NCBI GenBank assembly: GCA_009779525.1
Contig: WREB01000060.1
Location: forward strand, 1-7,185
DNA from: Defluviitaleaceae bacterium
GTDB taxonomy: Bacteria; Bacillota_A; Clostridia; Lachnospirales; WQUN01
Direction: 5' to 3'
DNA: 7,185 nt
The position numbers and the translations under genes were made by a program. The notes beneath the pieces were generated by a model. It did not search any database, was not told the DNA's origin, and saw only the letters and a program-made list of their open reading frames with translations. This document shows positions 6,009 through 7,185 of the stretch, piece after piece. How positions within the stretch are numbered: the first letter of the stretch is position 1; each line of letters begins with the position of its first letter.

Positions 6009-6341
6009 ATGATTCTGCATAGTCAAATCGGTTTGAATGATTTCCGTAATTGCGTGCATAAAAATTTTGGCGAGTTTATGGTGAAGTTCGTCGCGGATTT
6101 GCGGCGGGAGATTTTGGCGTACGACGGCGAATGGCATGCGGACCTTGAGGCGGAGTTGCTGGCGGACAATTCGTCGCAAAAAAACTTGTGGGGGTTCAAC
6201 TATTACCCGGAAAAAGACATGCTGGAATATAATTCGCTGATAAACATCCGCCCGTTGGAAAATAAGTCAACCGATATCTTGGACCCGTCAATTTGCGAAA
6301 ATATCGCGCGAATCTTTCGCGTTTGGGTGCGCGGTGAGTAG
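6009..6341 (+). CDS. DUF5674-like small protein of unknown function
   Basis: 110 residues. I recognise a pattern I associate with the DUF5674 family: an N-terminal helix, then LRREILAYDGEWHADLEAELLADNSSQ split as a strand-rich block (about 31-57), NLWGFNYYP (59-67), EYNSLINIRP (73-82) and a final DPSICENIARIF helix (92-103). In remembered family members the corresponding blocks read roughly G-E-HAD-E--LL-DGS-Q--LWG-N-YP and SLINIRP, about 110 residues in all. No biochemical function is established to my knowledge. The protein has no signal peptide or membrane segment. Its stop overlaps the start of the next small gene by eight bases, so the two are translationally linked. By eye its DNA is more AT-rich than the genes on either side (many TTG, TTT and AAA codons), which may indicate acquisition from elsewhere. 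The family call rests on memory of the motif pattern. Confidence 0.68.
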   Translation: MILHSQIGLNDFRNCVHKNFGEFMVKFVADLRREILAYDGEWHADLEAELLADNSSQKNLWGFNYYPEKDMLEYNSLINIRPLENKSTDILDPSICENIARIFRVWVRGE

Positions 6342-6603
6342 CCTCTCCGTCGGCAATATCGCCGTGGAAGCCAGGCGGGCCGTGCGCCTAAACAGCCGGG
6401 CGTACGGCGACAGGGTATTGTGTATGATCGACGAGCTTATCGCGGAAAAAAAACTTTCATGCGGCGGCTTGAAGGAAATGCTTCGCGTGCGCGAAATTAT
6501 AGGCGCGTTATTTTATGAGGGCGCCAGCGAATACATAGAGTCCGCAATTAACCAAATCATGGGTTTTGCCTTTATGGAAAGAAGCGGGGTTAAGTATCAA
6601 TGA
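6334..6603 (+). CDS. Unrecognised 89-residue protein, coupled to the DUF5674-like gene
   Basis: The frame starts at a GTG inside the end of the preceding gene (GTGAGTAG, eight-base overlap). No Shine-Dalgarno site is evident, so translation probably depends on ribosomes finishing the upstream gene. The protein appears wholly alpha-helical, with likely helices near 8-18, 23-39, 43-60 and 64-82. It is rich in Glu, Arg and Ala, has Cys residues at 30 and 43, and shows no signal peptide or transmembrane segment. I do not recognise a domain. Helical character, small size and tight coupling would suit a DNA-binding or partner protein of the upstream product, for example one half of a toxin-antitoxin-like pair, but no diagnostic motif supports this. 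A real gene is favoured by the overlap and a protein-like composition. Confidence 0.6.
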   Translation: MSSLSVGNIAVEARRAVRLNSRAYGDRVLCMIDELIAEKKLSCGGLKEMLRVREIIGALFYEGASEYIESAINQIMGFAFMERSGVKYQ

Positions 6604-6669
6604 TATTTATGGACGGATAAATTTTTAACGCGTTTTTTTGCAATAACTTCCGCCCATATCAAATCCGCA

Positions 6670-6678
6670 TGTTAAAAT
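6670..6678 (+). promoter_or_regulatory. Extended -10 promoter element of the beta-helix gene
   Basis: TG-T-TAAAAT has the extended TG at 6670-6671 and a five-of-six -10 at 6673-6678, 21 bases before the ATG at 6700. No good -35 lies at normal spacing. The 96-base gap that holds it also contains a T run at 6633-6639 but no strong hairpin. Confidence 0.4.
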
Positions 6679-6699
6679 AGAGCAAAAAAGGAGTCACAA

Positions 6700-7185
6700 A
6701 TGGCGGATAAAAAAACCTATACCGCGGGAATCGGAAGCGCGGAGTTCGGCGGGAACACCAACGCCGCGATACAGGCGGCGGTGGACTGCGCGGCGGCCGC
6801 GGGGGGCGGGATCGTCAAGGTGCTTCCGGGCAGATACACAATGCGCGACTCGCTGCACCTTCGCACAGGCGTTTTCGTTTTAGGCGGCGGCCCCGACACG
6901 GTCCTGTACAAGCCCGCGTGCGTCTCGTCGTCTTTAACCATGTCGACCGGCTACGGCCACTACGACGTCCCGGTCGAGGATCCTGGAATCTTTTGCGTCG
7001 GCGACGGCCTTTTGATAATGAACCAGGGCCAGTACGGGTTCCATACCACCGTTGCGACAATCACCGACATAATCGGCGAAAACCTGGTGATCGACAGGAT
7101 GCTCAACAACGACTACTCCCATTACCACAAGGCGCGCGCGACGACCGTCTACCCGCTCGTGAGCGGGATCGGGATCAGGGACGCC
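6700..7185 (+). CDS. Right-handed beta-helix protein, pectate-lyase superfamily, N-terminal part (3' end outside window)
   Basis: The ATG follows AAGGAG (6688-6693) by six bases, and 162 codons are open to the window edge. The N-terminus carries the classic entry motif of pectate-lyase-type (Pectate_lyase_3) and GH28-like beta-helices: NTNAAIQAAVDCAAAAGGG (19-37), then VKVLPGRYTMRDSLHLRTGV (39-58), then FVLGGGPDTVLYK (59-71). This corresponds to the usual D-AAIQAAIDAA--GGGVV--P-G-Y pattern, a helical cap followed by the first coils. The next section (IFCVGDGLLIMNQG onward) resembles the inserted strand-rich part seen in longer family members. Catalytic residues, if any, would be downstream. 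These proteins cleave or bind polysaccharides such as pectin. No signal peptide is present, which is unusual for a secreted depolymerase and points to a cytoplasmic enzyme acting on imported oligosaccharides, or to another export route. Specificity cannot be assigned. Confidence 0.82.
   Translation, partial: MADKKTYTAGIGSAEFGGNTNAAIQAAVDCAAAAGGGIVKVLPGRYTMRDSLHLRTGVFVLGGGPDTVLYKPACVSSSLTMSTGYGHYDVPVEDPGIFCVGDGLLIMNQGQYGFHTTVATITDIIGENLVIDRMLNNDYSHYHKARATTVYPLVSGIGIRDA

Noticed and set aside
6605..6639. Hairpin ATTTAT-GGACGG-ATAAAT followed by T runs after the second small gene
   Set aside because: The six-pair stem contains only A-T pairs and overlaps no GC clamp. AACGCGTT nearby is palindromic but has no loop. 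A terminator is possible but not supported.

Overview
The window looks like a carbohydrate-uptake and glycan-processing locus from an uncultured, GC-rich bacterium. Lipobox-type solute-binding lipoproteins, strong GGAGG-like ribosome binding sites and a sugar-kinase/esterase/beta-helix gene set suggest a Bacillota (Clostridia-like) genome. This is an inference from style; there is no rRNA or other marker gene to fix the taxonomy.

Layout. (1) Positions 1-569, minus strand: the N-terminal part of an SGNH/sialate-O-acetylesterase-like carbohydrate esterase, cut by the window edge. (2) 570-683: a divergent intergenic region with a sigma-A-like promoter facing right. (3) 684-4782, plus strand: a compact three-gene operon of two tandem paralogous extracellular solute-binding lipoproteins (17 nt apart) and a PfkB-family carbohydrate kinase (5 nt further on). 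(4) 4820-5884, minus strand, convergent to the operon: a uroporphyrinogen-decarboxylase-superfamily protein that lacks the HemE signature. (5) 5885-6008: a second divergent promoter region. (6) 6009-6603, plus strand: two small overlapping genes that look more AT-rich than their neighbours, a DUF5674-like protein and an unrecognised 89-residue protein. (7) 6700-7185, plus strand: the start of a right-handed beta-helix (pectate-lyase-superfamily) protein, cut by the window edge.

Likely logic (inference): the lipoproteins capture a sugar or oligosaccharide outside the membrane, a transporter encoded elsewhere imports it, and cytoplasmic enzymes process it. The esterase and the beta-helix protein show no signal peptide, and the kinase would phosphorylate a released sugar. 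No permease or ATPase gene is present here. The DUF5674-like pair seems unrelated to this theme and may be an inserted accessory module.

No tRNA, rRNA, CRISPR array, insertion sequence or convincing intrinsic terminator was found. No gene-free stretch exceeds about 125 bases.
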